A stretch of 25,058 nt of DNA from RGIG9151 sp963635575 (GCA_963635575.1 CAVHFU010000020.1:1-25058); one strand, 5' to 3'; counted from the first letter of the stretch, positions 1 through 7,504 are shown. Translations and numbers: made by a program. The notes: generated from the letters alone by a model not told the origin.

Positions 1-1
1 G

Positions 2-1009
2 TATATTTATATAAGAGGAAAATACTCTAATACATATATTGATTTAGAGCCGAGAAGAATGACAGAGATTGAATCTATACTTGAACATGATAATGGTTCT
101 GCAAAAGAGTATTCTGAAAGTGAATGGCGAGAGTATATGGGGACTTATGGTAAATATGAATTGCCATTTGAAACTGTAGAAAAATTAACAGAAATATTAA
201 CAGATATCAATAGGGAAATTAATACACTAGAAGAAAAATTAAAAATTGAATCTAGTGAATATATAATTATTCCAGAAAAAGACTATTTAATTGAAGCCAT
301 AAAACAAAGAAGAGAGTATAGAACATATTTACAAAATCTTGAAATAAAACAAGATTTCCATAGCGATGCATTAAAAATAGATATAGCAATTAAAGCTTTA
401 CAAGATATATTAAGTAGAAATAAGGCTAATTTAGCAAAAAAATATTCTATTGAATTAGAAAAGTGGACAAATATTGCTTTGAATATAATTAATGATGCAC
501 AATTAATAAAGCCTAATGCTCCTGTTGGCGACGATAATGAACCTACATATACAGCTCCTAATGGAGTGCCTGATATAGAATGCTTCTATGAAAAATTTAA
601 TTCTATATGTGAGGTAACTATGCTTACTAGTAGAGACCAATGGTATAATGAAGGTCAGCCAGTAATGAGACATTTGAGAGAATTTGAAAATAAGAATAAT
701 AATAAGCCTAATTACTGCTTGTTTGTTGCACCATCTCTTCATATAGATACAATTAATACTTTCTTTATGTCTGTAAAATATGAATATCAGGGTGCTAAAC
801 AGAAAATCATACCTATTACAATAAAACAATTAATAGTTCTGTTGGAAACGGTAATGAAATTAAAGAAAAATAAAAAAAGTTTATCGCATTCATGTATTAT
901 GGAATTATATGATAATTGCTTGAAATTAGAGAGTGTGACTGATTCAACAAAGTGGCAAGAGTATATAAATTCTGAGATTAATTTGTGGCAAGAAAAGCTA
1001 TTGGCATAA
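2..1009 (+). CDS. AlwI/N.BstNBI-family type IIS restriction endonuclease, 3' part (5'-truncated by window edge)
   Basis: The reading frame is open to the left edge of the window (the first ATG is at 59, but in-frame codons continue back to base 2), so this is the C-terminal part of a longer protein. Numbering from the ATG at 59, the core reads GVPDIE (169-174), ICEVT (183-187), an RDQWYNEGQPVMRH block (192-205), YCLFVAP (219-225) and KIIPITIKQ. The same order of motifs occurs in the nickase N.BstNBI (PDMEI, GEVTT, ESEPVTRH, YCLFIAP, IIPLSLKQF), which I recognise from memory. In that family, acidic residues of the PD...ExT core bind metal at the nuclease site, so D172 and E185 are likely catalytic here. 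A preceding helical segment, with ELPFET at 34-39, also matches the family layout. Such enzymes cut double-stranded DNA at a fixed distance from a short asymmetric site. The matching methyltransferases would lie to the left of the window. The target sequence cannot be deduced. Confidence 0.85.
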   Translation, partial: YIYIRGKYSNTYIDLEPRRMTEIESILEHDNGSAKEYSESEWREYMGTYGKYELPFETVEKLTEILTDINREINTLEEKLKIESSEYIIIPEKDYLIEAIKQRREYRTYLQNLEIKQDFHSDALKIDIAIKALQDILSRNKANLAKKYSIELEKWTNIALNIINDAQLIKPNAPVGDDNEPTYTAPNGVPDIECFYEKFNSICEVTMLTSRDQWYNEGQPVMRHLREFENKNNNKPNYCLFVAPSLHIDTINTFFMSVKYEYQGAKQKIIPITIKQLIVLLETVMKLKKNKKSLSHSCIMELYDNCLKLESVTDSTKWQEYINSEINLWQEKLLA

Positions 1010-1086
1010 TATATTAAGTGGAGTTGAGCTTGCAAAAATTATTTCGGTGCATAAGAAGAATTAAATAGTGGTCAAAGCAAAGCGAA

Positions 1087-1113
1087 GAGCCTTACTCAAC
1101 ATGAGTTTGGCTC
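1087..1113. repeat. Interrupted inverted repeat downstream of the restriction gene
   Basis: GAGCC (1087-1091) and ACTCA (1094-1098) pair with TGAGT (1102-1106) and GGCTC (1109-1113) around an ACA loop, with a two-base internal mismatch. No T-tract follows on either strand, so it is a poor intrinsic terminator. It lies in the roughly 200-base gap between the restriction gene and the tRNA, where I see no coding sequence. Confidence 0.5.
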
Positions 1114-1130
1114 CTCTCAACTTTCGTGGC

Positions 1131-1150
1131 GTTGCATTACGGTTGCATTA
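1131..1150. repeat. Short direct repeat, 9 bp twice with 11-bp period
   Basis: GTTGCATTA occurs at 1131-1139 and again at 1142-1150, separated by CG. It lies just outside the tRNA terminator. Its function is unknown, and it could be a relic of slippage or of a DNA junction. Confidence 0.45.
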
Positions 1151-1199
1151 TTTTTAAAAATAAAAAAGCCTGTAATCGGCTCAATAACCAATTCACAGG
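1151..1199 (-). terminator. Rho-independent terminator of tRNA-Pro
   Basis: Read on the minus strand, the arm formed by 1199-1188 pairs with the arm formed by 1179-1169 to give an 11-bp stem with one bulged G and one G-U pair. The stem closes a loop of 8 bases and is followed directly by a C and six Ts (1167-1161) and more Ts. It lies 12 bases past the CCA end of tRNA-Pro. Confidence 0.75.
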
Positions 1200-1211
1200 A
1201 CTTTATCAAGT

Positions 1212-1287
1212 TGGTCGAGGTGACAGGGATCGAACCTGCGGCCCCATGGTCCCAAACCACGTGCGCTACCAGCTGCGCTACACCTCG
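1212..1287 (-). tRNA. tRNA-Pro (anticodon UGG)
   Basis: A 76-base cloverleaf on the minus strand. The acceptor stem CGAGGTG pairs with CACCTCG, followed by discriminator A and an encoded CCA (1214-1212). The D-stem is GCGC/GCGC. The anticodon stem CGTGG/CCATG carries the loop TTTGGGA, giving anticodon TGG for proline. The variable loop is five bases, and the T-arm is GCAGG-TTCGATC-CCTGT. It has its own promoter and terminator and stands alone between the restriction gene and eno, so its 3' end points toward the restriction gene. Confidence 0.97.
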
Positions 1288-1299
1288 ATGACTCTGTAT

Positions 1300-1328
1300 A
1301 ATATATCATTGCAAAACTAAAAAGTCAA
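1300..1328 (-). promoter_or_regulatory. Sigma-A-type promoter for tRNA-Pro
   Basis: On the minus strand, TTGACT (1328-1323) is followed by exactly 17 bases and TATATT (1305-1300). Predicted transcription would start about 5-8 bases before the tRNA 5' end at 1287. This is a near-consensus vegetative promoter, as expected for a stable RNA. Confidence 0.75.
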
Positions 1329-1366
1329 TATATTTGGCAAATTTTTTTAAATAATTTGTTCTATTA

Positions 1367-1395
1367 TTGACTGAAAGCCTAAAAAGTAGTAAAAA
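1367..1395 (+). promoter_or_regulatory. Candidate sigma-A-type promoter for eno
   Basis: TTGACT (1367-1372), a 17-base spacer and TAAAAA (1390-1395). The -35 is good and the -10 is weak. It is the best candidate in the 168-base gap between the tRNA and eno, and would give a leader of about 50 bases. Confidence 0.45.
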
Positions 1396-1400
1396 GAATA

Positions 1401-1414
1401 TGGGTGAAAACCCA
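1401..1414 (+). other. GNRA-tetraloop hairpin in the eno leader
   Basis: TGGGT pairs perfectly with ACCCA around a GAAA tetraloop, just after the predicted transcription start of eno. It could protect the 5' end of a highly expressed mRNA. No riboswitch family is recognised. Confidence 0.45.
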
Positions 1415-1455
1415 AGCGAGAATTAGCAAATTTTTATATAGAAAGGAAGTTTGTT

Positions 1456-2769
1456 ATGAAACAATATTTAGAAATTGAAAGTGTATTTGCAAGAGAAATC
1501 TTAGACTCAAGAGGAAATCCAACTGTTGAAGTGGAAGTTATCGTTGAGGGCGGAATTATGGGTAGAGCTGCTGTTCCATCCGGTGCTTCAACTGGTGCTT
1601 TTGAAGCTGTTGAGTTAAGAGATGGAGATAAGAACAGATATTTAGGAAAAGGCGTCGAGAACGCTGTTGATAATGTTAATACAATTATTGCTCCTGAAAT
1701 CGAAGGAATGAATGTATTAGATCAAGTCGAAATTGATGAAACTATGATTGCATTAGACGGAACTCCTAATAAGGGTAAACTTGGTGCTAACGCAATTCTT
1801 GGTGTTTCTATGGCTTGTGCACGTGCTGCTGCTGAAGCTTTAGGTTTGTCTTTATATCAATACATTGGTGGTATTAATGCTAAAACATTACCAGTTCCAA
1901 TGATGAACATCTTAAATGGTGGTAAACATGCTGATAACAACGTAAACATTCAAGAATTTATGATTATGCCTGTTGGTGCTGATTCTTGGAGAGAAGCACT
2001 TCGTATGTGTGCAGAAGTTTTCCATAACTTAAAGAAAGTATTAAAGGGAAAAGGCTACAATACAGCTGTTGGGGATGAAGGTGGATTTGCTCCAAATCTT
2101 CAAAAGGATGAAGAAGCTCTTGAAGTTATCGTTGAAGCTATCAAGGCTGCCGGATACAAACCTGGCGATGAATTTAAGATTGCTATAGATGCTGCTGCTA
2201 CTGAAATGTACGATGAAGCTAAGGCAAAGGGTAAAGAAGGATGCTACTACTTCTGGAAGACTGATATTATGAAGACTAAGGAAGAAATGGTTGAATTCTG
2301 GGCTGAACTTGCTGAAAAGTATCCTATAATTTCATTAGAAGATGGTCTTGCTGAAGAAGATTGGGAAGGTTGGAAGCTACTTACTGAAAAATTAGGTAAG
2401 AAGATTCAATTAGTTGGTGACGATTTATTCGTTACAAACACAGAAAGATTAAAGAAAGGTATCGAATTAGGAGTTGCAAACTCAATCTTAATTAAAGTTA
2501 ACCAAATCGGTACTTTAACAGAAACATTAGATGCTATCCAAATGGCTAACCGTGCTGGATACACAGCTGTTGTATCTCATCGCTCTGGAGAAACAGAAGA
2601 CACAACAATTGCAGACTTAGTTGTTGCTATGAATGCTGGTCAAATTAAGACTGGAGCACCTTCAAGAACAGACAGAGTTGCTAAGTACAATCAATTATTA
2701 AGAATTGAAGAAGAACTTGGAAATATTTCTGAATATCTTGGACATGAAGCATTTTTCAATTTAAGATAA
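1456..2769 (+). CDS. eno: Enolase (phosphopyruvate hydratase)
   Basis: Interconverts 2-phosphoglycerate and phosphoenolpyruvate in glycolysis, in the cytoplasm. At 437 residues it has the usual enolase length. Visible motifs are the flexible-loop PSGASTG (41-47), GGKHADN (155-161), GDEGGFAPN (206-214) with the catalytic Glu at 208, the Mg2+ ligands D245, E295 (in SLEDG) and D322 (in GDD), the catalytic lysine K347 in ILIKVNQIG, and SHRSGETED (374-382). The ATG follows an AAAGGAAG ribosome-binding site. Codon use favours AAC, AAG, TAC, TTC and ATC more than most neighbours, as expected for a highly expressed gene. It is transcribed alone, with a promoter upstream and a strong terminator after it, and is not clustered with gap, pgk or tpi in this window. 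Confidence 0.98.
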   Translation: MKQYLEIESVFAREILDSRGNPTVEVEVIVEGGIMGRAAVPSGASTGAFEAVELRDGDKNRYLGKGVENAVDNVNTIIAPEIEGMNVLDQVEIDETMIALDGTPNKGKLGANAILGVSMACARAAAEALGLSLYQYIGGINAKTLPVPMMNILNGGKHADNNVNIQEFMIMPVGADSWREALRMCAEVFHNLKKVLKGKGYNTAVGDEGGFAPNLQKDEEALEVIVEAIKAAGYKPGDEFKIAIDAAATEMYDEAKAKGKEGCYYFWKTDIMKTKEEMVEFWAELAEKYPIISLEDGLAEEDWEGWKLLTEKLGKKIQLVGDDLFVTNTERLKKGIELGVANSILIKVNQIGTLTETLDAIQMANRAGYTAVVSHRSGETEDTTIADLVVAMNAGQIKTGAPSRTDRVAKYNQLLRIEEELGNISEYLGHEAFFNLR

Positions 2770-2785
2770 TCTGAAAAAAGACATT

Positions 2786-2835
2786 AATAAGTTGTTAGAA
2801 AACTTTAGATAAGTTTTTTGGCAACTTATTTTTTG
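2786..2835 (+). terminator. Strong intrinsic terminator after eno
   Basis: Arms 2786-2805 and 2811-2830 form a 20-bp stem, continuous if G-U pairs are counted, around a TAGAT loop. A run of Ts follows (2829-2834). It begins 16 bases after the eno stop codon. Confidence 0.85.
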
Positions 2836-2888
2836 TTGTATGAAACTTTATATAATCGATAATTTCCAGTAATTTGGGGTAAAATAGC

Positions 2889-2916
2889 TAAGAAAAATGC
2901 CCCAATAAGCCGATAA
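2889..2916 (+). promoter_or_regulatory. Possible sigma-28/SigD promoter upstream of the YjdF-like gene
   Basis: GCCGATAA (2909-2916) matches the sigma-28 -10 element exactly, and TAAG (2889-2892) lies 16 bases upstream, one mismatch from TAAA. The distance to the start codon at 2955 is suitable. The 7-mer GCCGATA also occurs by chance inside genes elsewhere in this window, so the call is only suggestive. Confidence 0.35.
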
Positions 2917-2954
2917 TATTTTTGTTAAAATATATGTGATGATGGAGGAAGAAT

Positions 2955-3668
2955 ATGAAGAGAAATGTGAAATGGCTTAATGTACTTAATACATTTGTTT
3001 TAATCTCACTTATAATTGCAATAATTGCTGTTTCGGTTGTGTTGGTTTTAGCTCCATCTACTCCTGATGCCACTTTACCGTTTAAGAGATTAAAATCTGA
3101 TTATGTTTTAATGCTTTTACAATGCATAGTTGGGGTGTTTGCTATGCTACTTCCTAAATTCTTGAATGAAAAAGTTAATTTAAAAGTGCCATCTACTATG
3201 ATGTTACTATATACAATATTTTTGTATTGTTCGATTTATCTTGGAGAAGTTAGAAGCTTTTATTATAATGTTCCAAACTGGGATACGATTTTACATACGT
3301 TTAGCGGCGGAATGTTAGGAGCTTTAGGTTTTTCATTAATAACAATTTTAAACAGAACTGAAAAAGTTCCGGTTAATTTAAGTCCTATATTTGTAGCAGT
3401 GTTTTCTTTCTGCTTTGCACTTTCACTAGGTACAGTATGGGAGTTTTACGAGTTTACTGCTGACGGAATTTTAGGAACTAATATGCAAAAGTTCGCCTTT
3501 GAAAATGGAGAGCCTATGGTTGGAAGAATGGCATTAACAGATACAATGAAGGATTTAATAGTTGATGCGATAGGTGCAGTATTTATTTCTTTGGTTGGTT
3601 ATGTTTCATTGAAATATAAAAAAGGCTGGGTTGAAAAATTGCTTTTAAAAAAAGATAGTAGAGGGTAA
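2955..3668 (+). CDS. YjdF/DUF2238-like integral membrane protein
   Basis: A 237-residue polytopic membrane protein of unknown function. Hydrophobic segments lie at about 10-32, 50-66, 82-97, 115-133 and 145-160, with another near the C-terminus (about 202-217), followed by a basic tail. Polar motifs sit between or inside the helices: WDTILHTFSGG (109-119), TVWEFYEFTADG (160-171) and a DTMKDLIVDAIGA stretch (195-207). This W-D..H / E-F-Y-E / D..D..D-GA pattern is how I remember the YjdF/DUF2238 family. The clustered acidic and histidine residues suggest a ligand or metal site within the membrane, which is inference. The ATG follows GGAGGA. It ends 41 bases before the HNH gene and may share its transcript. 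Confidence 0.6.
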   Translation: MKRNVKWLNVLNTFVLISLIIAIIAVSVVLVLAPSTPDATLPFKRLKSDYVLMLLQCIVGVFAMLLPKFLNEKVNLKVPSTMMLLYTIFLYCSIYLGEVRSFYYNVPNWDTILHTFSGGMLGALGFSLITILNRTEKVPVNLSPIFVAVFSFCFALSLGTVWEFYEFTADGILGTNMQKFAFENGEPMVGRMALTDTMKDLIVDAIGAVFISLVGYVSLKYKKGWVEKLLLKKDSRG

Positions 3669-3709
3669 GCGATTAGGTTATTTACTTAGAACATAAAGTT
3701 GGTGAAAAA

Positions 3710-5782
3710 ATGGGCGAGATTTTGAGCTTTGAAAATGCCGTAAATAGCAACAACAAAAGAGCTGAAAAGATGAATGCAATTGGTCAGCTTACATTAGAAG
3801 AGTTTGAGACGGCATATTTGTATTTTGGCGGAAAGTGTGTTTATTCCGGTAAGCCAATAGATACAAAGCTTAGTATTGAACATATAATCCCTATAATGTC
3901 AGGCGGACATAGTTTGGCATTTAATTGTGTACCTGTAATTAAGAAATATAATGAGCAAAAGAGTGGATTCCATTTATTAGACTGGTGGAGAATGCAAACC
4001 GGGGAAAATGGAAAGAGTCTATATAATCCACACAAGTTGCTAAAATTAATTAACTATATGATTAAATGTTTAGAGGCAATTAACATGGAAAATGCGGCTA
4101 CACATGTTTTAATTGATAATGAAATAGATAAGTACTTAAATGATAATTTGGATTTGTTAAATAAAGATTTTAGTTTGCCATATAAGAAACCTACGTATAA
4201 GAATATAAGTAAGATTGAAACATATATGCGTATGGAGATGTCGCAAGAAGAATATATTGCTAAAATGTATGATGAGCTAGATAAATTTAAACTAAATGTT
4301 GCAATATTCTTTGAAGAAGCAATTTATGAATTATCTAAAGATATACCTTTGGAAGTGATTGAGGAACTAAAACATAAAATAAGCGATATTCCTAATATCT
4401 ATATGGATGGCAAAAAAATCTTTAAGAAGGAAATGAATGAAAAGGATATTGAGGTAAGAAAAACAGTAATACATTGGGCGGAGAATGAAAAGATTGACAA
4501 CAAATATGGAATTGTTGGCTATATGGATTTTGAAGTCTTAAAAAAGCAGGAAGACATTGTCGCATTTTTAGATTCAAGGAAACAGAAAATACTTGAGTTA
4601 CTTGGAGCGAATGAGAAAGATTTTAATAATATTGTTAATAAGATCCCGAATATTTTAACTGACTTAGATGTAGAAAATAGGGTTAAAGACTTAATAGAAG
4701 GCTTAAAAATAAATACCAATAAGGTAGAAGGCAAAAGTAGTGAGTTATATAGATACGTTACTAATAAACCGGATTTATTGCTAAGTGGCGAGAATATGAA
4801 CATTTTGCTTCAATATGCTAGAAAGTACGATATAGACAAGCGAATATTTAAAAAAGGTATTCCAATTACTACTATTTTGGATAATTTGGAAGTGGCAATT
4901 GATGTTGTTAAAAAAGCCAATTTCGGATTGGAAGATAAGTTCGCTATAAGAATTATTGAGAAGATAATAAATAATAGCGATGGAAAGTCACTAAGGGAGG
5001 CATTTAAGAATTTAAAGAAAATTGTCAAAAATGAAAATAAGGGACAATCAAGGCGTGATGTGGAAAGAGATGCTTCTAGGTGGTTTATTTGTATTTCTGA
5101 AAAATATACTGCGCTAGAAATGTTTAGCGGTAAGAGAATTAATCAGACCAGGAATTTATATAAAGATATGCAATTTGATGAAGAGGGCTTCTTAAAAGGA
5201 GTAAATCCTAATGCATATATTGTTCCTAAAATTATTCGATTTGCTAACTTAAAAATTGATAAAGAGGCTGAGGCTGAGCTAATAAATAATGTATTCGCAT
5301 CTGGTAAAATAAAGAGTGGGGAGAGAGCTGATAAACTATTAAAGGAATTAGCTCATAGATTACTTATCCAATTTCCGGATTATAGCGAAGAGGATATTGT
5401 TCAAGAAGCTTCTAGATGGTTTGTTTATATCTCGGAGATGTCACAAGTTAGTTTAGATACAGTCTTTAATGAAAAGGAGCGCGAAGAATACCTAGATATA
5501 ACCCAAAAGCATTATAAAGAAATGAAGTTTACTGATAAAGGTGAATTTATCGACACCAAACTAGATGAATTAAAAGGACATATAATAGGTGTAGATTATA
5601 TGAAAATAGTAAATTCTTATCTTAATTCCAAAGGCGATTACTACTTAATAAAAGGCAAGATGATTCCAAAAGAGGAAATAGAAAGTTTACTAGAAGAGGA
5701 ACTGTCAAAATGCAAGAATAAAAGCGAAGTTAAAAAGGTATGCATTAGAACAGTAAAGAAATTTTCCTCAAGGGAAAGATAA
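3710..5782 (+). CDS. Large HNH-type protein with duplicated helical C-terminal module, family not recognised
   Basis: A 690-residue soluble protein. The N-terminus (about 26-90) carries an HNH-like core: CVYSG (43-47), IEHIIP (56-61, with E57-H58 as the likely general base pair), GG (65-66), N72 and N81. The last HNH position appears to be Asn, and only one zinc-type Cys is present, so this is the metal-dependent ββα nuclease fold without the extra Cys4 zinc site. From about 170 on it is charged, probably helical, and of unknown fold. Two related modules sit near the C-terminus: DVERDASRWFICISE (450-464) with YKDMQFDEEGF (484-494), and DIVQEASRWFVYISE (562-576) with YKEMKFTDKGEF (602-613). 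They are about 112 residues apart. There are no membrane segments. The start ATG follows GGTGA. Nuclease activity is inferred. No toxin, immunity or methylase partner gene adjoins it. Confidence 0.6.
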   Translation: MGEILSFENAVNSNNKRAEKMNAIGQLTLEEFETAYLYFGGKCVYSGKPIDTKLSIEHIIPIMSGGHSLAFNCVPVIKKYNEQKSGFHLLDWWRMQTGENGKSLYNPHKLLKLINYMIKCLEAINMENAATHVLIDNEIDKYLNDNLDLLNKDFSLPYKKPTYKNISKIETYMRMEMSQEEYIAKMYDELDKFKLNVAIFFEEAIYELSKDIPLEVIEELKHKISDIPNIYMDGKKIFKKEMNEKDIEVRKTVIHWAENEKIDNKYGIVGYMDFEVLKKQEDIVAFLDSRKQKILELLGANEKDFNNIVNKIPNILTDLDVENRVKDLIEGLKINTNKVEGKSSELYRYVTNKPDLLLSGENMNILLQYARKYDIDKRIFKKGIPITTILDNLEVAIDVVKKANFGLEDKFAIRIIEKIINNSDGKSLREAFKNLKKIVKNENKGQSRRDVERDASRWFICISEKYTALEMFSGKRINQTRNLYKDMQFDEEGFLKGVNPNAYIVPKIIRFANLKIDKEAEAELINNVFASGKIKSGERADKLLKELAHRLLIQFPDYSEEDIVQEASRWFVYISEMSQVSLDTVFNEKEREEYLDITQKHYKEMKFTDKGEFIDTKLDELKGHIIGVDYMKIVNSYLNSKGDYYLIKGKMIPKEEIESLLEEELSKCKNKSEVKKVCIRTVKKFSSRER

Positions 5783-5806
5783 AAGAGCGCGAACGCACTC
5801 TTTTTT
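5781..5806. terminator. Bidirectional terminator shared by the HNH gene and motB
   Basis: AAAAGAG (5781-5787) pairs with CTCTTTT (5798-5804), with a GC/GC inner stem after one mismatch. An A-run on the left and a T-run on the right make it work in both directions. It overlaps the TAA stop of the HNH gene (5780-5782) and the motB stop (5805-5807, minus strand), so the two convergent genes share a terminator in about 22 bases. Confidence 0.75.
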
Positions 5807-6551
5807 AATCTGTTTCTTCAACAGAATAGTTTCTTAAAATAGTTATTTCGACACGTCTGTTTTTAGCTCTGCCATCAATGGTACTGTTATCTGCAATTGG
5901 TTTAAATTCACCATAAGATGTAGCACTTAAATATTCACCATTAAGTCCACAATCTCTAACTAAAGTTCTAAGAACTTTTACGGCTCTTAAGCTTCCGAGT
6001 TCCCAGTTAGTTTCTAGATTTTTAATGTTGCCACCCATTGGAACATTATCTGTATGTCCTTCGATTTGAATATAGTTTGTAGGGAATTTCTTTAATGCAT
6101 TACCGATTTTATTTAGCACGAACATCGCATCAGTATTATTTATATCTGCACTACCACTCTTAAAGAGAACGGCATCTTTTATTCGAATATGGACGCCAAT
6201 TTCATCGATAGTTACTTCAATTGAATCTTCTGAAAGTTCAGGGACACTCATTGTAATAGATTCGATTTCTTCTTTGATTTCTTGCATATTTTGGTTTTCC
6301 ATCATGGCAAGGGATTCACCTGAAAATGTTTCTAAAATGTCTGAACCTGTACCATCCAATATAAATTCTGTGCCGCTGAATGAACCCGCAATAGCGCTTA
6401 ACACTTCTTTGGCTTTTTCTGTATCTTGATTGGCTGTCGCATACAACACTATGAAGAATACAAGTAGTAAGTTCATAAGGTCGGAGTATGTAACGGTCCA
6501 ACGTTCTGCATTATCATGCTCTTCCGGAGCAACTTTAGGTTTCCTAGGCAT
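5805..6551 (-). CDS. motB: Flagellar stator protein MotB
   Basis: The stator subunit that anchors the ion channel of the flagellar motor to peptidoglycan. At 248 residues it has normal MotB length. A short cytoplasmic N-terminus precedes one membrane helix (about 19-40), in which YSDL places the ion-carrying aspartate at D24. A plug/linker region follows, then the LFKSGSADI segment (129-137) and an OmpA-like peptidoglycan-binding domain with IEGHTDN (163-169), NWELGSLRA (182-190) and NRRVEI (231-236). The start codon lies six bases after the motA stop, with an AAAGGAG site inside the end of motA, so the two genes are translated from one transcript. Whether the ion is H+ or Na+ cannot be settled by eye. 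Confidence 0.96.
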   Translation of the reverse strand: MPRKPKVAPEEHDNAERWTVTYSDLMNLLLVFFIVLYATANQDTEKAKEVLSAIAGSFSGTEFILDGTGSDILETFSGESLAMMENQNMQEIKEEIESITMSVPELSEDSIEVTIDEIGVHIRIKDAVLFKSGSADINNTDAMFVLNKIGNALKKFPTNYIQIEGHTDNVPMGGNIKNLETNWELGSLRAVKVLRTLVRDCGLNGEYLSATSYGEFKPIADNSTIDGRAKNRRVEITILRNYSVEETD

Positions 6552-6557
6552 TTATTC

Positions 6558-7370
6558 TCACTCCTTTGCCTTGCTTCTTGCTTTTTGTTGTTCTTCGCGT
6601 AAAGCAAGATTTACTCCTGTAAGTTCTGCGATTAATTCATAACTTAATTTGTCTTTCATAACCTTAGGGTTTTCACCGGCTTGAATTGAAAGTATACCTT
6701 CTATAACAAGCTCGGAAGCTGCCATTTCGTTTTTCATTACAGTTTTTATCTTTTTACCGAAAGCTAAGTAAACAACGTTAGCAAAACATACACCGTATAA
6801 TGTAGCAACGAACGCAACGGCGATTGAGTGACCGAGTTCAGAAGTATCACCACTAATATTACCCAAAACGCTTATCATACCCATAACTGTACCTATAATA
6901 CCCATAGTAGGGGAGTATCCACCGGCTGCTTCGAATATAGCTGCACATGCGTCTAAGTCTTTTTCGTCTATTTCTGCTTGCCTAGATAATGTATCATATA
7001 CCAAGTCTTTATCCAAGCCACTCATTATAAGTTCCAAACCTTTTTTTATCATTTTATTATCTTGTTTAGGGATTTCTTCCTCTAAGCTAAGTATCCCAGA
7101 GCGTCTCGCTTTATCTGATAATTCAGTGAGTCTGTCAATTATAGCTAGTCTGTCAATAGGCTTATTCGCGAATACGACTTTCATAGCTTTTCCTAATTTT
7201 TTCATTTCTGACATAGGAAACGAAACCATAATAGTTCCTATTGTTCCACCGAAAACTATCATTGCTGATGTGGGTTGAAGCAAAGCTCCTAGTGTTCCAC
7301 CTTCCATAAAGAATGCTGCAATAAACATCGTAAAGGCTAATACAAGACCGCCAACACTTAATATATCCAT
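6558..7370 (-). CDS. motA: Flagellar stator protein MotA
   Basis: The channel and torque-generating stator subunit. It has 270 residues with four membrane helices (about 3-22, 32-52, 148-170, 183-205) and a large cytoplasmic loop. The loop carries R90 and the acidic run E97-E99, in the place where MotA/PomA proteins contact FliG. The third helix contains GGYSPTMGIIGTVMG (150-164), with the conserved proline at P154, and the fourth contains ATLYGV (189-194). The start follows GGAGGA. It is the first gene of a two-gene motA-motB unit on the minus strand, behind a sigma-28-type promoter, and is divergent from spoIIIAB. No other flagellar genes are in the window. Confidence 0.97.
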   Translation of the reverse strand: MDILSVGGLVLAFTMFIAAFFMEGGTLGALLQPTSAMIVFGGTIGTIMVSFPMSEMKKLGKAMKVVFANKPIDRLAIIDRLTELSDKARRSGILSLEEEIPKQDNKMIKKGLELIMSGLDKDLVYDTLSRQAEIDEKDLDACAAIFEAAGGYSPTMGIIGTVMGMISVLGNISGDTSELGHSIAVAFVATLYGVCFANVVYLAFGKKIKTVMKNEMAASELVIEGILSIQAGENPKVMKDKLSYELIAELTGVNLALREEQQKARSKAKE

Positions 7371-7409
7371 AAATTTTCATTCCTCCAATATATAATCCTA
7401 CACAAAGTA

Positions 7410-7436
7410 CTATCGGCAAGAAATGAAAAAACTTAA
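7410..7436 (-). promoter_or_regulatory. motA: Sigma-28/SigD-type promoter of motAB
   Basis: On the minus strand, TTAAGTTT (7436-7429) is followed by exactly 11 bases and GCCGATAG (7417-7410). The flagellar sigma-28 consensus is TAAAGTTT-N11-GCCGATAA, so 14 of 16 positions match with perfect spacing. The predicted start is about 30 bases upstream of the motA ATG. This places motAB in the late flagellar regulon. Confidence 0.75.
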
Positions 7437-7473
7437 CGAAAAGCGTATAGAAAGTGAATTTTATAAATTAAGG

Positions 7474-7504
7474 GTATATTTATACCTTCTTATGAATATA
7501 CATA
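7474..7504 (+). promoter_or_regulatory. Candidate sigma-E promoter of the spoIIIA operon
   Basis: GTATATT (7474-7480) and TATACATA (7497-7504), 16 bases apart, resemble the SigE elements (about KMATATT and CATACAHT), with the ATATT and ATACA cores intact. Spacing is one or two bases longer than typical. Known spoIIIA operons are SigE-dependent in the mother cell, which supports the call. Confidence 0.4.

Noticed and set aside
1126..1320. A 64-codon plus-strand reading frame with a GDRDRTCGP-like sequence
   Set aside because: It is the antisense reading of tRNA-Pro; this peptide is a well-known spurious translation of tRNA genes.
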